Positions 25,960 to 35,390 of a stretch of 45,345 nucleotides of DNA are shown here, piece after piece. Each line of letters starts with the position of its first letter. Positions within the stretch are counted from its first letter, which is position 1. The translations under genes and the position numbers were made by a program. Source of the DNA: Methanoregula sp. (lineage in GTDB: Archaea; Halobacteriota; Methanomicrobia; Methanomicrobiales; Methanospirillaceae); assembly GCA_030651815.1 (NCBI GenBank), contig JAUSBW010000149.1, positions 1 through 45,345 of the forward strand, given 5' to 3'. The notes below the pieces were generated by a model. It did not search any database. It saw only the letters and a program-made list of their open reading frames with translations, and was not told the DNA's origin.

Positions 25960-27807
25960 ATGCAAAATAACGATTCAAACAATGTGCTCGTCTACCGGCT
26001 CGGCACCGGCTGCGATCTTGCTGATGTGACAGCAGGAAATATCTACCAGGGAAAGGTGCAGGGTTTTGCAACCTTCGGTATGTTTGTACAGTTAAACGAC
26101 CGGATCAAGGGACTTGTGCACAAGAGCAACGTCAAGGCAGAACACAAGGAGCGCGATTCCGTACTTGTTAAAGTCCGCGAGGTCCGGCCAAACGGCAATA
26201 TCGATCTTGAAGAGGTGCAGCACCAGGTGTACCAGGTAGTGAACGTGGAGCGAAAATCCACTACCATAGCAATAATCGATCTTCCGGAAAAGCTGGGAAA
26301 GACGGTTGCCATCGAAGGTGAGATCGCCCAGATCAAGCAGACCAGCGGCCCTACCATCTTTACGATCATTGACGAAACCGGTACCCAGAACGGCGCAGCA
26401 TTTATCGAAGCCGGTATACGGGCATACCCTGAAGCGGAACTCGGGGACATGGTCAAGCTCATCGGAGAGGTGATGATGAGAAACGGCCAGATCCAGATTG
26501 AAGTAGACGCACTGTCCGTTCTCACTGATGAAGAAGCGGCAGTTGTTAAGGTAAGGATCGAAAAAGCCCTGGATCTCCGTTCAGAGCCGGAGAATTTCCC
26601 GCTTCTTGTTCCAAGCGTTGTCATGGAGAAACTCCGTCCCGAGATGAGAAAGGTTGCAAAGATCATCAGAAAAGCGGTCTTTACATCCCAGCCGATCATC
26701 CTGCGGCACCATGCTGATGCTGACGGCATCTGCTCGGCAGTAGCAATCGAGCAGGCGGTCGTTTCCCTTATCCGCGAGAGCGGCGGTGACTTTGATGCAG
26801 AGTACTTCTTATTCAAGCGGGCTCCTTCAAAAGCACCGTTCTATGAGATCGAAGACATCACCCGGGACCTTGACTTTTCGTTAAAAGACCATGTCCGTTT
26901 CGGCCAGAAGATGCCTCTTGTGATCCTGACCGATAATGGATCAACCGAGGAAGACGAACCTTCCTATAAGATCGCCAGTGTCTACGATCTCCCGCTTGTG
27001 GTCATCGATCACCACCACCCTGATGCCTCTATTGACAAATACCTCCTCGCTCATGTCAACCCCTACCATGTCGGGGGAGACTTTGGTATCACTGCCGGTA
27101 TGCTCGGCACAGAAGTCGCACGGATGATCAACCTCAAAGTCGAACCGTTAATCCGCCACCTCCCGGCAGTGGCAGCAGTCGGTGACCGGAGCGAAGCTCC
27201 CGAACGGGCATTATATCTTGCCCTTGTGCGTGACAACTACCCCGAACAGTCCTGCAAGGATATTGCCCTGGCCCTCGATTACGAGCAGTTCTGGCTCCGG
27301 TTTAACGATGGCAGGGAAATTGTAAAGGATATCTTAAACTTAACCGGAAATACAGAGCGTCACAAAAAACTCTTAACCCTCCTGATCGATGGGGCAAACA
27401 CCATGATCGCTGATCAGATGAGCGCCTGCATGGCCCACGTAGCACCCCGTGTCTTAAAAAATGAGGCACTACTCTTCCTTCTCGATGTGGAGATTCATGC
27501 CCACAAGTTTACCTTCCCACCCCCGGGTAAAACTTCCGGAGAGGTGCATGACCGTCTCTGCCAGCAGAATGCAGGTAAACCGGTTGTCACTATCGGGTTT
27601 GGGCCGGACTTTGCCGTGCTCCGTTCCCGCGGCGTCCTGATGAACATCCCCAGAATGGTGAGGGAATTGCGTGTCGAGATTCCGGGCGGCGGAATCAGCG
27701 GTGGCGGGCATCTGGTGGTTGGCAGCATAAAATTTGTTGAAGGTATGCGCTCTGTGGTTCTCGAAGCATTGATAGACAAGATTGCCGATGCACAGGTACA
27801 GCAATAA
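25960..27807 (+). CDS. DHH-family phosphoesterase with S1/OB domains (archaeal RecJ-like)
   Basis: This protein of about 615 residues begins with an S1-type RNA-binding domain (residues ~22-85; YQGKVQGFATFGMFVQLNDRIKGLVH, then HKERDSVLVKVREV). An OB-fold follows (residues ~95-185). The DHH core starts with LRHHADADGICSAVAIE near residue 247, VILTDNGS near 324 and VIDHHHPD near 347, the aspartates and histidines that bind Mn. The C-terminal DHHA1 motif GGGISGGGH lies near residue 585. Archaeal members of this RecJ-like family are exonucleases acting on DNA or RNA, some within the replisome. The ATG at 25960 has a GGTGA 5 bases before it; upstream GTG codons are alternatives. Confidence 0.9.
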   Translation: MQNNDSNNVLVYRLGTGCDLADVTAGNIYQGKVQGFATFGMFVQLNDRIKGLVHKSNVKAEHKERDSVLVKVREVRPNGNIDLEEVQHQVYQVVNVERKSTTIAIIDLPEKLGKTVAIEGEIAQIKQTSGPTIFTIIDETGTQNGAAFIEAGIRAYPEAELGDMVKLIGEVMMRNGQIQIEVDALSVLTDEEAAVVKVRIEKALDLRSEPENFPLLVPSVVMEKLRPEMRKVAKIIRKAVFTSQPIILRHHADADGICSAVAIEQAVVSLIRESGGDFDAEYFLFKRAPSKAPFYEIEDITRDLDFSLKDHVRFGQKMPLVILTDNGSTEEDEPSYKIASVYDLPLVVIDHHHPDASIDKYLLAHVNPYHVGGDFGITAGMLGTEVARMINLKVEPLIRHLPAVAAVGDRSEAPERALYLALVRDNYPEQSCKDIALALDYEQFWLRFNDGREIVKDILNLTGNTERHKKLLTLLIDGANTMIADQMSACMAHVAPRVLKNEALLFLLDVEIHAHKFTFPPPGKTSGEVHDRLCQQNAGKPVVTIGFGPDFAVLRSRGVLMNIPRMVRELRVEIPGGGISGGGHLVVGSIKFVEGMRSVVLEALIDKIADAQVQQ

Positions 27808-27816
27808 TTTTTTTTT
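27808..27816 (+). terminator. Oligo-T terminator after the DHH gene
   Basis: A run of nine T residues begins directly after the TAA stop region, followed by A/T-rich sequence. This is the usual form of an archaeal intrinsic terminator. Confidence 0.6.
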
Positions 27817-27983
27817 AATAATGATTACCCGTTATGCATAATTATCCCCGTAACAGTCGAAACAAGCCCGTAAATCCGCATTTAAAAAACAGCCCGTCCG
27901 GAGCGCCTGATACATTTTTTCTGGTCAGAATTATGGTGCAGTAAGAGAATAAAGACCGAATTTTTCGCCCGTAAATCAGATAT

Positions 27984-27992
27984 CTATATATA
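27984..27992 (+). promoter_or_regulatory. TATA box of the DUF7123-like gene
   Basis: CTATATATA lies about 40 bases before the ATG at 28032. The expected transcription start near 28014 leaves a short leader containing TGAGG at 28021-28025, 6 bases from the start codon. Confidence 0.55.
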
Positions 27993-28031
27993 GCAGTTAA
28001 ATTATATGAGTTTCTAATGCTGAGGCACAAC

Positions 28032-28283
28032 ATGTCAACTACCAAAAAGTTACGTGAAACGTATAATGAGACCCAGCACAAGATCGTCCAGTACCTCAAT
28101 TCCGGTATAACTCTGGGCAAGCACTATTTCAAATCGAAATACATAGCAAAAGATCTTGGGTTATCACCAAAAGAGGTGGGAACCAACATGGCGATCCTTG
28201 CAGACAACTGCAAAGAACTGGACATCAAACGGTGGAGCTATTCGAACAGCACAACATGGATGGTCACGCCAAGGGCGTGTTAA
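28032..28283 (+). CDS. DUF7123-like winged-helix protein
   Basis: This 83-residue protein has one winged helix-turn-helix domain: QHKIVQYLNSG (helix 1), HYFKSKYIAKDLGLSPKEVGTNMAILAD (helix-turn-recognition helix), and a wing ending DIKRWSYSNSTTWMV. The YFKS, KEVGTNM and TTW segments resemble small archaeal wHTH proteins known mainly from halophiles as DUF7123. It probably binds DNA, but its targets are unknown. ATG 28032 is preferred over ATG 28017 because TGAGG at 28021-28025 fits only the later start. It stands alone between the DHH gene and a second small ORF 24 bases downstream. Confidence 0.8.
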   Translation: MSTTKKLRETYNETQHKIVQYLNSGITLGKHYFKSKYIAKDLGLSPKEVGTNMAILADNCKELDIKRWSYSNSTTWMVTPRAC

Positions 28284-28307
28284 TCCATTTAATCATACTC
28301 TTTTATC

Positions 28308-28496
28308 ATGGTAAAAGTTCTGGAGTTTGAATCCGGGATCGAATTTGTGGCAGATATCAACGACCACAAAGACTGCCTGATGTCACAGGATCCCACGCAG
28401 GAGACACCTGACGTTCTCTGGTACAACATCGACATCCCAAAAGGCCATATGTTAAAAGCCGGTGACCGGATTCGTATCACCGTAGAAAAACTCTAG
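28308..28496 (+). CDS. Hypothetical 62-residue acidic protein
   Basis: I do not recognise a family. The frame begins MVKVLEFESGIEF and ends GHMLKAGDRIRITVEKL. It is acidic in the middle and looks like a small beta-rich fold. The codon use resembles the neighbours and no other frame competes here. There is no clear ribosome site; a TTTAATCAT box about 20 bases upstream would fit a leaderless transcript. It follows the DUF7123-like gene by 24 bases on the same strand and could be co-transcribed. Confidence 0.6.
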   Translation: MVKVLEFESGIEFVADINDHKDCLMSQDPTQETPDVLWYNIDIPKGHMLKAGDRIRITVEKL

Positions 28497-28608
28497 TTTT
28501 TTGTCGTATCCAGTGCAGGTCCGGGATGTAATCGACCGGCTTATCATCTTTGTAAAGTGATACGCGTTTTTCGAAAATCCCGTCCTTATCCGGGAAGGCT
28601 CATCTCCT

Positions 28609-28703
28609 GGGTACCTATGGGCTGAGCCATATTTGAGCAATTAAGGGTACCTATGGGATGAGCCTAAATCGACAAAATGAATGGGGTACCCATGGGCTGG
28701 ACC
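28609..28703. repeat. Three 20-bp direct repeats in an intergenic gap
   Basis: Copies are GGGTACCTATGGGCTGAGCC at 28609, GGGTACCTATGGGATGAGCC at 28645 and GGGTACCCATGGGCTGGACC at 28684, starting 36 and 39 bases apart. The first copy ends in TGAGCC, which pairs with GGCTCA at 28598-28603, and another hairpin (TCCCG, 8 nt, CGGGA) lies at 28578-28595. The surrounding gap 28497-28885 has no gene I can support; it lies between convergent coding regions. The spacing and length do not fit a CRISPR array. Confidence 0.7.
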
Positions 28704-28885
28704 TTTCCAACTAATGTAATGACTGGAAAAATAGGCAGAGCCCATCAGCAGCGTTTTTTATGGATTCACTCTGCCCGGATGGGGTTGCCTTCGACCGTTT
28801 CGTTAGTGCCTCGCCGGGTAAGGTGGTTTTTGTAGTTCCCCCCGGACAAAAGAGATATGGATCCTTCTCTATGCTACTGGAATGT

Positions 28886-30169
28886 TCACTGACCTGCCTG
28901 TGTCTCGAAGAATCCTGTCTCCTTAAGAACCCATCGCCAGACCGGTATTACCCGAACCGGACGATCCCTGTTGGTGAACATCTCATCCTGCCGCTCAGTT
29001 AAGATTATACCGGTGCAGTCCGGGAACCGTTCCATAACTTCCGCCAGACCCTCAACCTCACGCTGGCGGTTCTCATGCGTCAGATGGAAGCAGACCTGTA
29101 TCGCAGTCTTTACCTGACCCCGGTCAACCACCAGAAAATCACATTCCCGTTTACCGGTCCACCCGTACACTGTTTTGCCCTGACGGCGCAGCTCTGTCCA
29201 GACCATATTTTCAAGAAGCATCCCGGAATCACCAGGGAACCTGAACGCAACAGCATTGCGCATTCCGGTATCAATCCCGTAATACTTCTGGTTGCGGGAA
29301 AGTTGTTGTTTCATCGAATACTCGTACGGGCACAGACTGCCAAGCAGGTACGAATCTTCCAGATACCCTATCCAGGTCTTGACGGACAATCCGCTTTTTA
29401 TCCCGATCACAGATGCAAGTGAATTCAGGCTTGCTTCACGGGTCATGTTCGTCAACAGATAGCGGGCGAGTTCGCGAAACGCCTTTATTTCACGGATTTT
29501 GTATCTCGTGATAATATCCCGGAATATGATATCATCAAACGTCCGTCTGAGAATATCAGGATCAAGGTCCGATTGGTATTCAGGAAATCCTCCATCCTCA
29601 AGATATGAGGAGAACATCCGTAGAATACCTGCTTCCTGCCGGGTGGTTATGAGTCCGGATTTATCTAAAATGATCTTTTTAAAGCGGCATATCTCGTCAA
29701 ATCCAAAGGGAAAGAGTTCAATCTGAATGTATCTGCCGGTCAGATGGGTTCCGAATTCAATACTCAGCAGATGGGAGTTTGATCCGGTCAGAAAGAGGTT
29801 ATATCCTTCATCATGCATCCGCCGGACAATACGTTCCCATCCCGGGATGTTCTGGATCTCATCAAGAAAAACCGTTCGGGCACCGGGATATACCTCCTCC
29901 CAGATTACAAGCAATGCTGCCAGATCAGATGTGTCTGCACCCACAAGCCGGTCATCATCACAGTTCAGGTAGAGCACTGGATCATAGCCTTGGGACAATT
30001 GTTTTAAGAGGGTAGATTTTCCACACCTGCGTACTCCAGATATCACCACAATCCGGGACCGTTCCCTGTAGTGTTCAGGATTGATTCTCCGGGGAATGCC
30101 CGGATCCTGTGCTTTGAACCTGGCTATCTGATCGGCAGTTATCCTCCGTAGTTGAAAAGGATCGATCAT
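28886..30169 (-). CDS. AAA ATPase with DUF4143 (PD-(D/E)XK-like) domain
   Basis: This 427-residue protein has Walker A SGVRRCGKST near residue 44, Walker B TVFLDEIQNI near 99, and a sensor-like LFLTGSNSHLLS near 127, with the following LTGRYIQIELFPFGFDEI typical of the family. The DUF4143 C-terminal part has LEDGGFPEYQ (about 193) and a late nuclease-like stretch, LLENMVWTELRRQGKTVYGW, then ECDFLVVDRG and AIQVCFHL (about 318-363), which has the E, D and Q-x-K-like spacing of a PD-(D/E)XK fold. These proteins are frequent and mobile in archaea, and the role is unknown. The gene stands alone beside repeats, which suggests accessory DNA. Confidence 0.9.
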   Translation of the reverse strand: MIDPFQLRRITADQIARFKAQDPGIPRRINPEHYRERSRIVVISGVRRCGKSTLLKQLSQGYDPVLYLNCDDDRLVGADTSDLAALLVIWEEVYPGARTVFLDEIQNIPGWERIVRRMHDEGYNLFLTGSNSHLLSIEFGTHLTGRYIQIELFPFGFDEICRFKKIILDKSGLITTRQEAGILRMFSSYLEDGGFPEYQSDLDPDILRRTFDDIIFRDIITRYKIREIKAFRELARYLLTNMTREASLNSLASVIGIKSGLSVKTWIGYLEDSYLLGSLCPYEYSMKQQLSRNQKYYGIDTGMRNAVAFRFPGDSGMLLENMVWTELRRQGKTVYGWTGKRECDFLVVDRGQVKTAIQVCFHLTHENRQREVEGLAEVMERFPDCTGIILTERQDEMFTNRDRPVRVIPVWRWVLKETGFFETQAGQ

Positions 30170-30348
30170 ACGTGTGCCTATTTGTTTTTATCAGATATTA
30201 GTAATTGCTAAAAAAATAATTTTTGCTTATTGATAATTGTCATTGTGTCATAAATATTTGTATCTATCCGGGTGTATGGCTGAATGGTTACCATTTTCTC
30301 TCAAAAAATTGCCGGACAATCCAAAGAGAGCATACTTACTACGACTTT

Positions 30349-30395
30349 TTTTTTACCAAAAAATCCAGTACGGAAGTTTATTATCTGGTAAAAAA
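30349..30395. repeat. 10-bp perfect inverted repeat upstream of the GH57 gene
   Basis: TTTTTTACCA (30349-30358) and TGGTAAAAAA (30386-30395) are exact inverses separated by 27 bases. It lies 68-114 bases before the GH57 start, between divergent genes. It may be an operator or a transcript hairpin; nothing distinguishes these. The 293-base gap contains no gene. Confidence 0.45.
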
Positions 30396-30462
30396 GAGAA
30401 TGGGTGAATAGTCGAAAAACAGTCAGTGAGACTGGAAAGATTTTTTAAAAGGGAATGGATGC

Positions 30463-32967
30463 ATGAGTCGTTTTGTCTGTATACATGGCCATTTTTACCA
30501 GCCACCCCGGGAGAATCCCTGGCTTGAAGAAGTTGAGACAGAGGATTCTGCATATCCCTATCACGACTGGAATGAACGCATCACCGCCGAATGCTATGCA
30601 CCGAATGCTGCATCCCGTATCCTCGATAAGGACAAAAAGATCATCGATATTGTCAATAACTATGCAAAGATAAGTTTCAATTTCGGCCCCACCCTGCTTA
30701 CCTGGTTAGAGCAGAACAACAAGGAAGTGTATCTGGCCATTCTTAAAGCGGATAAAGAGAGTATGAACCGTTTCTCCGGGCATGGTTCTGCCATTGCCCA
30801 GGTGTACAACCATATTATCATGCCCCTTGCAAACAGCAGGGACAAGCGGAGTCAGGTTATCTGGGGAATTAAGGATTTCATATCCCGGTTCGGACGCGAT
30901 CCTGAAGGCATGTGGCTCCCTGAGACGGCAGTTGACTTAGAGACCTTAGAAATTCTTGCAGAACAGAAAATTAAGTTTACCATCCTCTCTTCAAAACAGG
31001 CCAGTCGTATAAAACCGGTCAATGACACACAATGGACTGATGTGAGCCGGGGGGGCATTGACAGTTCCATGCCGTACCTCTGCCGGTTGCCATCCGGTGA
31101 GTCGATTGCGATCTTTTTTTATGATGAGGCGATTTCACAGGAAATTGCGTTTAGCAATCTTTTAGAGAATGGAGAAGTGTTTGCCAACAGGATGATCCGG
31201 TATTTTTCCCAGAACCAGAAACAGTCCGGGCTGTTAACTATCGCATCCGATGGCGAGACTTTTGGGCATCACCACCGGTTTGGGGATATGGCGCTTGCAT
31301 ATGCTCTCTATCTCATAGAATCCAGAAACCTTGCCCGGATTACCATCTATGGAGAATACTTAAGTAAAAATCCTCCCACGCACCAGGTCGAAATAATTGA
31401 AAATACATCATGGAGCTGTATTCACGGGGTCGAACGCTGGAGAGATGACTGTGGGTGCTGTACCACAGGTTCAATTGCCCAGATGACCGCATCCAATCCG
31501 TTTGTCCATTCCGCAGCAAGGGATGGACCAGTAGCGGTCAAAAGTTGTTCACTTGTCTCACGACAGAAATGGCGCAGGCCGCTTCGGGAGGCCATGGACT
31601 GGCTCCGTCAGACACTGGTGTCTCTCTTTGATGACCGGATGAGCCAGTTTTTAACAGATCCCTGGCAGGCACGGGATGATTATATTGATATCATCCTGGA
31701 CCGGTCTTTTCAGAACATTGAATTGTTCTTCTCAAAACATGCTATCCGTACACTTTCCGACAAAGAGAAGGTCGAAGTACTCAAACTGCTCGAGATTTCG
31801 CGGAACGGTATGCTCATGTATACGAGCTGCGGATGGTTTTTTGACGATATTTCCGGTATAGAATCGGTCCAGGTTCTGCGTTATGCCTGCCGTGCAATGC
31901 AGCTTGTACGGGAGGTTGCCGGTGTTGATCCTGAACCGGACTTTATCTACATACTAAAAAAAGCCCCCAGTAATGTACCGGAATATAAGGACGGGGCACA
32001 AGTGTACCGGAATTTTGTCCAGACCTCTGTTGTTGATCTTTCACGGGTAGGTTTTCACCATGCATTGTCATCGCTGATTGTTAATTCCCCTGAAAAGATC
32101 CGGATAAAAAATTATACTCTTAAGAATGAGGAGTACAATAAGACAGAATCCGGCGATCTCAAACTGGCCATCGGGAAAGTCTTTTTATATTCCGATATCA
32201 CCTGGGAAAAAAATACCCTGATGTTTGCCGTTCTTCATCTGGGAAACCATAATTTCATGGGCGGGGCAACAGAATTTTCAGATGATAAAACGTATGTTGC
32301 CATGCGGGATGAATTAAGGGATGGTTTTTCCAAAAGCGACATACCACGAATGATTCTTTCTCTTAAAGACCACTATGGCAGCCGGTTCTATTCACTCTGG
32401 GACCTGTTCCGGGACGGACAGCGGAAGGTATTGTACTCAATTCTTAACTCCACACTTGCCGATATGGAATCTGCATTCCGGCACATCTACAACCAGTTTT
32501 TACCGCTTCTCCATGCCATGAAAGAAATGCAGATACCCCCGCCAAAAGTGCTCGAGGATCCGGTCTGGTATATCATCAATCTTGATCTTAAGAGAGTTCT
32601 TTCCGATTCCAATCCCGATACGCAACGCCTTGCAGTTCTTGTCGATGAAATGACCAGGGGAAAATTCGAACCGGATACTGAAACCCTCAATTTTACTGCA
32701 AGCCTTGTAATAACTAACCTCATGCAGAGTCTTTTTGAGAACCCGGATGATCTCATTCTGATGGAAAAGATCACAACCGTCTTTAAATTATTGTCCCCGC
32801 TCTCACTGAAATACAATCTTTGGGAATCGCAGAATGATTATTTCTTCATAGGTCGAAAAAAAGCAGCAGCCATGCAGGCCCTTTCTGGATCCGGTGATAC
32901 GCATGCAAGGCAATGGATGAAACTCTTTGAGGATCTGGGAGGGAACCTGGGAGTGAAATTCTCATGA
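30463..32967 (+). CDS. GH57 glycoside hydrolase with DUF3536 domain
   Basis: This 834-residue protein starts FVCIHGHFYQPPRENPWLEEVE, the signature of the GH57-DUF3536 group. The GH57 barrel covers residues ~1-330: GMWLPETAVDLETL near residue 149 carries the likely nucleophile glutamate, and IASDGETFGHHHRFGD near residue 262 the aspartate acid/base. A cysteine group (DDCGCC) follows near residue 330. The DUF3536 domain fills most of the remainder. GH57 enzymes cut or rearrange alpha-glucans, and this subgroup is not well characterised. The malQ gene follows 37 bases downstream on the same strand. There is no signal peptide, so it acts on internal polyglucan. Confidence 0.9.
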   Translation: MSRFVCIHGHFYQPPRENPWLEEVETEDSAYPYHDWNERITAECYAPNAASRILDKDKKIIDIVNNYAKISFNFGPTLLTWLEQNNKEVYLAILKADKESMNRFSGHGSAIAQVYNHIIMPLANSRDKRSQVIWGIKDFISRFGRDPEGMWLPETAVDLETLEILAEQKIKFTILSSKQASRIKPVNDTQWTDVSRGGIDSSMPYLCRLPSGESIAIFFYDEAISQEIAFSNLLENGEVFANRMIRYFSQNQKQSGLLTIASDGETFGHHHRFGDMALAYALYLIESRNLARITIYGEYLSKNPPTHQVEIIENTSWSCIHGVERWRDDCGCCTTGSIAQMTASNPFVHSAARDGPVAVKSCSLVSRQKWRRPLREAMDWLRQTLVSLFDDRMSQFLTDPWQARDDYIDIILDRSFQNIELFFSKHAIRTLSDKEKVEVLKLLEISRNGMLMYTSCGWFFDDISGIESVQVLRYACRAMQLVREVAGVDPEPDFIYILKKAPSNVPEYKDGAQVYRNFVQTSVVDLSRVGFHHALSSLIVNSPEKIRIKNYTLKNEEYNKTESGDLKLAIGKVFLYSDITWEKNTLMFAVLHLGNHNFMGGATEFSDDKTYVAMRDELRDGFSKSDIPRMILSLKDHYGSRFYSLWDLFRDGQRKVLYSILNSTLADMESAFRHIYNQFLPLLHAMKEMQIPPPKVLEDPVWYIINLDLKRVLSDSNPDTQRLAVLVDEMTRGKFEPDTETLNFTASLVITNLMQSLFENPDDLILMEKITTVFKLLSPLSLKYNLWESQNDYFFIGRKKAAAMQALSGSGDTHARQWMKLFEDLGGNLGVKFS

Positions 32968-33004
32968 TAAACAATGGACGGGGAGTAACTTCAGAGACGA
33001 GCGA

Positions 33005-34558
33005 TTGCCGGAGCAAAATTGCACACCAGTTAAGGAAAATACGGGGGACAAAAGTGTGAATCGAAGAGGAAGCGGAATCCTTTTACATATCACTTCTTTG
33101 TTTTCAACATATGGCATCGGCGATCTCGGGCCCTCTGCCTGCCGGTTTGTGGATTTTTTATCTGATGCACAACAAAGTTACTGGCAGATACTTCCCTTAA
33201 ATCCCACCAGCCCGGAATATGACAATTCCCCGTATCACAGTATATCCGCCTTTGCCTTCAATACCATGCTCATAAGCCCCGATTGCATGGTAAGAGACGG
33301 TTTTTTAAATAAAACTGATGTTGCCGCAATTCCGCCCTTTCCCTGCGGTACAGTAGATTTCAATGCCGCTATCCGGTTCAAGGAAAAAATATTTTCGCTT
33401 GCTTATGATCGGTTCAAAGATAAAACCCGGCTTCCAGAGTTTGACGAGTTCTGCAGGAACAATGCCGGATGGCTTGAAGATTTTGCACTCTTTACCTCTT
33501 TAGACCGGCACTATAACGGCATCTGCTGGAGCAGCTGGCCGGATGAGATAAAATATCGTGAGCCTGCTGCACTGGATGCGATAGGACAATCTCTTAAAAA
33601 AATGGTCGGAAAGGAAAAATTTCTCCAGTTTATTTTTTATAAACAGTGGCTGGCGCTGAGGAGATATGCCACAGAAAAAGGGATCTGCCTGATTGGGGAT
33701 ATCCCGATTTACGTTAATTATCACAGCGCTGATGTCTGGACACACCCTGAATTGTTCCGGCTCGGAAAAAAACTTCAACCTCTCGTTGTGGCAGGAGTGC
33801 CTCCGGATTATTTCAGCAAAACCGGGCAACTCTGGAAGAACCCGCTCTATTGCTGGGAAGAACATGAAAAAGAGGATTTTTCCTGGTGGATTTGTCGTGT
33901 TGAGCACAACTTGACCTTGTTTGACTATGCACGAATTGATCACTTCCGGGGACTTGTCGCGTACTGGGAGGTGGCAGCCGGGAAAAAAAATGCAATTAAC
34001 GGGAGATGGGTCCCGGCACCGGGTGAGAAATTATTAACGCTGTTGAAACGCAGGTTTGTAAATCTTCCCATTATTGCAGAAGATCTCGGGATTATTACTC
34101 CTGATGTGTCTGAACTCATTGAAAAATTCGACCTGCCGGGCATGCGGGTGCTTCTCTTTGCCTTTCCTGATGATCCTTCTAAAAGTCCGCATGCCCCGCA
34201 TAACCTGAAACGAAACTGCATCCTGTATACCGGTACGCATGACAATGCTACAATCCGGGGATGGCTCGAATCGGATGCTACACCAGAAGAGAAACTGAGA
34301 CTCTTCAAGTACATTGGACGGGAAATACCCGCTGAACAATTACCCGCCGCATTAATCCGGCTTGCCATGATGTCTGTTGCAGATACGGTAATATTTCCCA
34401 TGCAGGATATTTACGGACTGGGGGAAAAATCCCGGATGAACCGGCCGGGAACCGATGAGGGCAACTGGCGATGGCAGATGGAAAAAGACACGATTGATCC
34501 TTCCGTAACCCAAAACCTTGCCGATATGACGCAGATTTTTGGGAGAGGCTTAAAATAA
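33005..34558 (+). CDS. malQ: 4-alpha-glucanotransferase (amylomaltase, GH77)
   Basis: This enzyme of up to 517 residues moves maltooligosyl units between alpha-1,4-glucans. Family marks are RRGSGILLHITSLFSTYGIGDLG at the N-terminus, YWQILPLNPTSPEYDNSPYHSISAFAFN near residue 57, IYVNYHSADVWTHPELF near 238, the nucleophile region YARIDHFRGLVAYWEV near 312, the acid/base region IIAEDLGIITPDV near 360, and YTGTHDNAT near 413. The start is uncertain: TTG 33005 gives 517 residues, while GTG 33056 begins right before the conserved RRGSGIL. Neither has a strong ribosome site. It follows the GH57-DUF3536 gene and converges on the isomerase operon. Confidence 0.93.
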   Translation: MPEQNCTPVKENTGDKSVNRRGSGILLHITSLFSTYGIGDLGPSACRFVDFLSDAQQSYWQILPLNPTSPEYDNSPYHSISAFAFNTMLISPDCMVRDGFLNKTDVAAIPPFPCGTVDFNAAIRFKEKIFSLAYDRFKDKTRLPEFDEFCRNNAGWLEDFALFTSLDRHYNGICWSSWPDEIKYREPAALDAIGQSLKKMVGKEKFLQFIFYKQWLALRRYATEKGICLIGDIPIYVNYHSADVWTHPELFRLGKKLQPLVVAGVPPDYFSKTGQLWKNPLYCWEEHEKEDFSWWICRVEHNLTLFDYARIDHFRGLVAYWEVAAGKKNAINGRWVPAPGEKLLTLLKRRFVNLPIIAEDLGIITPDVSELIEKFDLPGMRVLLFAFPDDPSKSPHAPHNLKRNCILYTGTHDNATIRGWLESDATPEEKLRLFKYIGREIPAEQLPAALIRLAMMSVADTVIFPMQDIYGLGEKSRMNRPGTDEGNWRWQMEKDTIDPSVTQNLADMTQIFGRGLK

Positions 34559-34634
34559 AAAAACCACATGATTCCGATGGTCACAAGCATATGGGTACAT
34601 GAAAATGGCGGAGTTTTTTATATTAAAAATGAAT

Positions 34635-35390
34635 TTACGGATAGAGTTCCCGGAATAATGATTCGAATTTTTCAGGACGGTTGAGAAATTCGAGGACCGG
34701 GGCCCGGTTTTCAATGAGATTGTAGAGCGGGTCGGGAATTGCGTCCTTTACATCCAGAAGGCGCTGCGCTTTTACGAGCCGGAGATCCGGGTGGTTCCGG
34801 TAAGCAGGATTCTTAACAAACCCTTCTTTTACCCACTCAAAAAAAACTGCCCCGTTCTGCGCTTCATAGCCGTGATAATTGCTGGAAAACCTGGAAGAGA
34901 CAATGTTTGCCATCTGAAGAACGGTAGACCGGGTTGGGTTGATGGTCACATGCCCATATCCCGGAGGAACCACGACTACATCCCCGGCACATGCTGCTAT
35001 CATCACCACATCGGAACAATCCTTGTTCTGGATCAGGTAATGTGCTTCACCGGCAAGGACTTCGTATATCTCCGGGTAGCCGGTACCGGAAGGATCAGCA
35101 GGGTGATAATGCCCTTTTGTTTTGTTATACTCACCACAGAGTTCACGCGGGGGGATGACCGTGATATCGAATCGCAGCATCTGTGCTGCAAGCCAGCTGC
35201 GATCTTCAGGGGTTCGGGCGACATCGCGGTACATGTAATATACCGGTCCTGTGCAGGTACACCCGGGATTTGCCAGAACCATAAGGAGATCTTCTGCTGT
35301 TCGGACAGCAGGTTCGGGCAGCGGTCCCTTCCAGCAGACCATACACGCAGGTTTGGCAGGCTGGGCGTTTTCTAGAAGATTTCTGTTCAT
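34635..35390 (-). CDS. pgi: Cupin-type (archaeal) glucose-6-phosphate isomerase
   Basis: This 251-residue cPGI interconverts glucose-6-phosphate and fructose-6-phosphate. The metal-binding cupin motif is seen as KGHYHPADPSGTGYPEIYEVLAGEAHYLIQ (His, His, Glu) near residue 90 and VPPGYGHVTIN with the last His near residue 138. The remaining family strands, including FFEW, are present. The upstream N-terminal ~50 residues contain several cysteines. Its ATG overlaps the PFK stop by 4 bases (ATGA), so the two enzymes of successive glycolytic steps are co-translated. It is unrelated to bacterial PGI. Confidence 0.93.
   Translation of the reverse strand: MNRNLLENAQPAKPACMVCWKGPLPEPAVRTAEDLLMVLANPGCTCTGPVYYMYRDVARTPEDRSWLAAQMLRFDITVIPPRELCGEYNKTKGHYHPADPSGTGYPEIYEVLAGEAHYLIQNKDCSDVVMIAACAGDVVVVPPGYGHVTINPTRSTVLQMANIVSSRFSSNYHGYEAQNGAVFFEWVKEGFVKNPAYRNHPDLRLVKAQRLLDVKDAIPDPLYNLIENRAPVLEFLNRPEKFESLFRELYP

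Noticed and set aside
28609-28703. CRISPR array interpretation of the 20-bp repeats
   Set aside because: Only three diverged copies, 16-19 base spacers, no cas genes and no leader.
28760-29002. 80-codon plus-strand frame at the end of the DUF4143 gene
   Set aside because: It mostly overlaps the C-terminal coding region of the ATPase on the opposite strand.
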